The notes under the pieces: model-generated
What the model was told of the DNA's origin: nothing
Seen by the model: only the letters and a program-made list of their open reading frames with translations
Databases searched by the model: none
Translations under genes and position numbers: made by a program
Part shown: piece after piece, positions 15,053 through 15,699 of the stretch
How the letters are laid out: each line of letters opens with the position of its first letter
Position numbering within the stretch: the first letter of the stretch is position 1
Assembly (NCBI GenBank): GCA_000961805.1
Contig: LADV01000174.1
Location: 1 to 15,699 of the forward strand
Origin: Peptococcaceae bacterium BRH_c23
GTDB taxonomy: Bacteria; Bacillota_B; Desulfitobacteriia; Desulfitobacteriales; Desulfitobacteriaceae
Direction of reading: 5' to 3'
DNA length: 15,699 nt

Positions 15053-15091
15053 AGGTCCGGCTGCCAGTATTTTAGCAGTCGGACCTTTTTT
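15053..15091 (+). terminator. Intrinsic terminator on the + strand with no + strand gene before it
   Basis: Arm AGGTCCGGCTGC (15053-15064) pairs with GCAGTCGGACCT (15075-15086), with one G-U pair and a 10-base loop, and is followed by five more T (15087-15091). This is a textbook rho-independent terminator for rightward transcription, but the nearest upstream genes on the + strand end at 7320. It sits exactly where the broken DUF3102 gene loses its family similarity, so it may be the relic of a deleted gene or the end of a small RNA. Confidence 0.8.
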
Positions 15092-15100
15092 ACTAACTCC

Positions 15101-15468
15101 TACATCATGCTGCAGGATAAATTTCTCCCGCTCATCTTCCGGAATCCCCAGAAGGAGAAGGGCCTGGTAGTAGATCAAATTCGTCGGCGCCGACGAATTT
15201 GACCTCGCCGTCATCGCCGGAAGCGAATAGTTTATCTCCATATTCTTCAAAGAGCTGCATTAGCCTGTTGGCTGTGCGCTGGGAATAGCTCACCGATTCG
15301 ACCAACCATTTCCCCCATTCTCCATGCGGGAGCAAGGCCTTGGCCTCCTTCAGGCGCTTGCCGATCTCGATGGCATTGGTAAGCATGATTTTACAAGTCT
15401 GTTGTTTGATCCTATTAATCTCAGCCGCGATGACTTAGCGGCGTACGTTCAGTGATTGGTTCATTCAT
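15101..15468 (-). pseudogene. Frameshifted, truncated DUF3102 family gene
   Basis: Three frames of the - strand join into one recognisable DUF3102 protein, a family of unknown role common in phages and integrative elements of Firmicutes. Part 1 starts ATG at 15466-15468 (MNEPITERTP). Near 15435-15440 a frameshift moves to VIAAEINRIKQQTCKIM and NAIEIGKRLKEAKALLPHGE, which is preceded in its own frame by a TAA stop. It continues to WLVESVSYSQRTANRLMQL and FEEYGDKLFA. Near 15205-15225 a second frameshift moves to SNSSAPTNLIYYQALLLLGI and PEDEREKFILQHDV. Similarity stops at 15101, and the remaining codons run into a terminator hairpin. The family's usual C-terminal part is missing. The stretch is visibly richer in GC than the oxidoreductase operon beside it, which fits acquisition by transfer. 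The frames and order are seen directly; the family name is from memory of its conserved start. Confidence 0.75.
15175..15202. repeat. Perfect 28-bp palindrome inside the DUF3102 pseudogene
   Basis: Left half TCAAATTCGTCGGC (15175-15188) is followed directly by its exact reverse complement (15189-15202) with no spacer. It lies immediately beside the second frameshift of the pseudogene and within codons of the conserved NSxAxxNL segment. Confidence 0.85.
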
Positions 15469-15699
15469 TTTGATTCCCGCCTTTTTGGTAGCTTTAATTA
15501 CAGCATACGTAGACGGGCTTCGGATGGTGAAGGCTTGGGTATAAACCTATCAAATCATTGTTATCAACGGATATTGAGATAACCGAGGAAGAGATTAAGA
15601 ATTTCAGTGTCGCAGTTATGACTCGATGACAGCGCATACCACCTTGGTTTGCATTCGCTATATGATGTTGGCAGTAGAAAACCGTGAAAACAAGGATAG
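15469..15699. other. No intact gene; decayed DNA at the right edge
   Basis: No frame with a start, ribosome site and length to support a gene is visible on either strand. On the - strand a short frame runs into the DUF3102 start codon in phase (…AVIKATKKAGIK then MNEP), opening only after a TAG near 15550. On the + strand an acidic stretch DIEITEEEIKNFSVAVMTR (about 15571-15627) ends at TGA and is followed by stops in all three frames. Both look like relics of small genes, but I cannot assign either. Confidence 0.4.

Noticed and set aside
15014..15100. C-terminal tail of the broken DUF3102 frame (GVSKKGPTAKILAAG…) as real protein
   Set aside because: These codons are the reverse reading of the terminator hairpin and its flanks, and do not fit the family.

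Overview
The window looks like a chromosomal segment of a strictly anaerobic, moderately AT-rich Firmicute of the Desulfosporosinus/Desulfitobacterium (Peptococcaceae) type. The basis is strong AAAGGAGG ribosome sites, frequent GTG starts, tight overlapping operons, a CCG-domain (HdrD/GlcF-like) iron-sulfur oxidoreductase, and gene families common in that group. The organism assignment is an inference from style and family content, not from a marker gene.

Left part (1-5218, + strand): a four-gene branched-chain-amino-acid-type (Liv/HAAT) ABC importer (two permeases, two ATPases). The first permease is cut by the window edge and no substrate-binding protein is visible. After a 147-base purine-rich CAGA-repeat tract comes an AMP-forming acyl-CoA ligase, and then a perfect 18-bp hairpin. 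The co-oriented importer and ligase suggest uptake of an organic acid followed by CoA activation.

Middle (5219-7320, + strand): a very AT-rich promoter region, then the 47-codon N-terminal stub of an M24 (Xaa-Pro) peptidase, a broken gene. It is followed by a full-length but motif-divergent adenine deaminase-type amidohydrolase.

Middle right (7330-10183, - strand): a probable operon, read right to left. It holds a 56-residue two-helix membrane protein (10013-10183), a MoxR-type AAA+ ATPase with a corrected GTG start at 9969, a CoxE-like VWA protein overlapping it by 22 bases, and an unrecognised 189-residue protein that converges on the deaminase gene. MoxR/VWA pairs are usually maturation or remodelling chaperones; the client is not evident here.

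Right (10364-14810, - strand): a three-gene operon, read right to left: FAD-linked oxidase (482 aa), two-CCG-domain iron-sulfur protein (443 aa), second FAD-linked oxidase (545 aa). The composition resembles glycolate oxidase GlcDEF, but both flavoproteins are divergent and the Fe-S subunit has unusual cysteine spacing. A promoter candidate lies at 14913-14940. A 15-bp hairpin follows the operon. Between this operon and the next one leftwards there is a separate perfect 20-bp inverted repeat.

Right edge (14990-15699): a decayed accessory region. A DUF3102 gene, a family common in phages and integrative elements, is broken by two frameshifts and cut off at its 3' end. One frameshift lies next to a perfect 28-bp palindrome, and the lost 3' end has been replaced by an intrinsic terminator oriented for + strand transcription. 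A promoter-like sequence 33 bases before the terminator hairpin makes a roughly 65-nt RNA conceivable. No intact gene is visible in 15469-15699.
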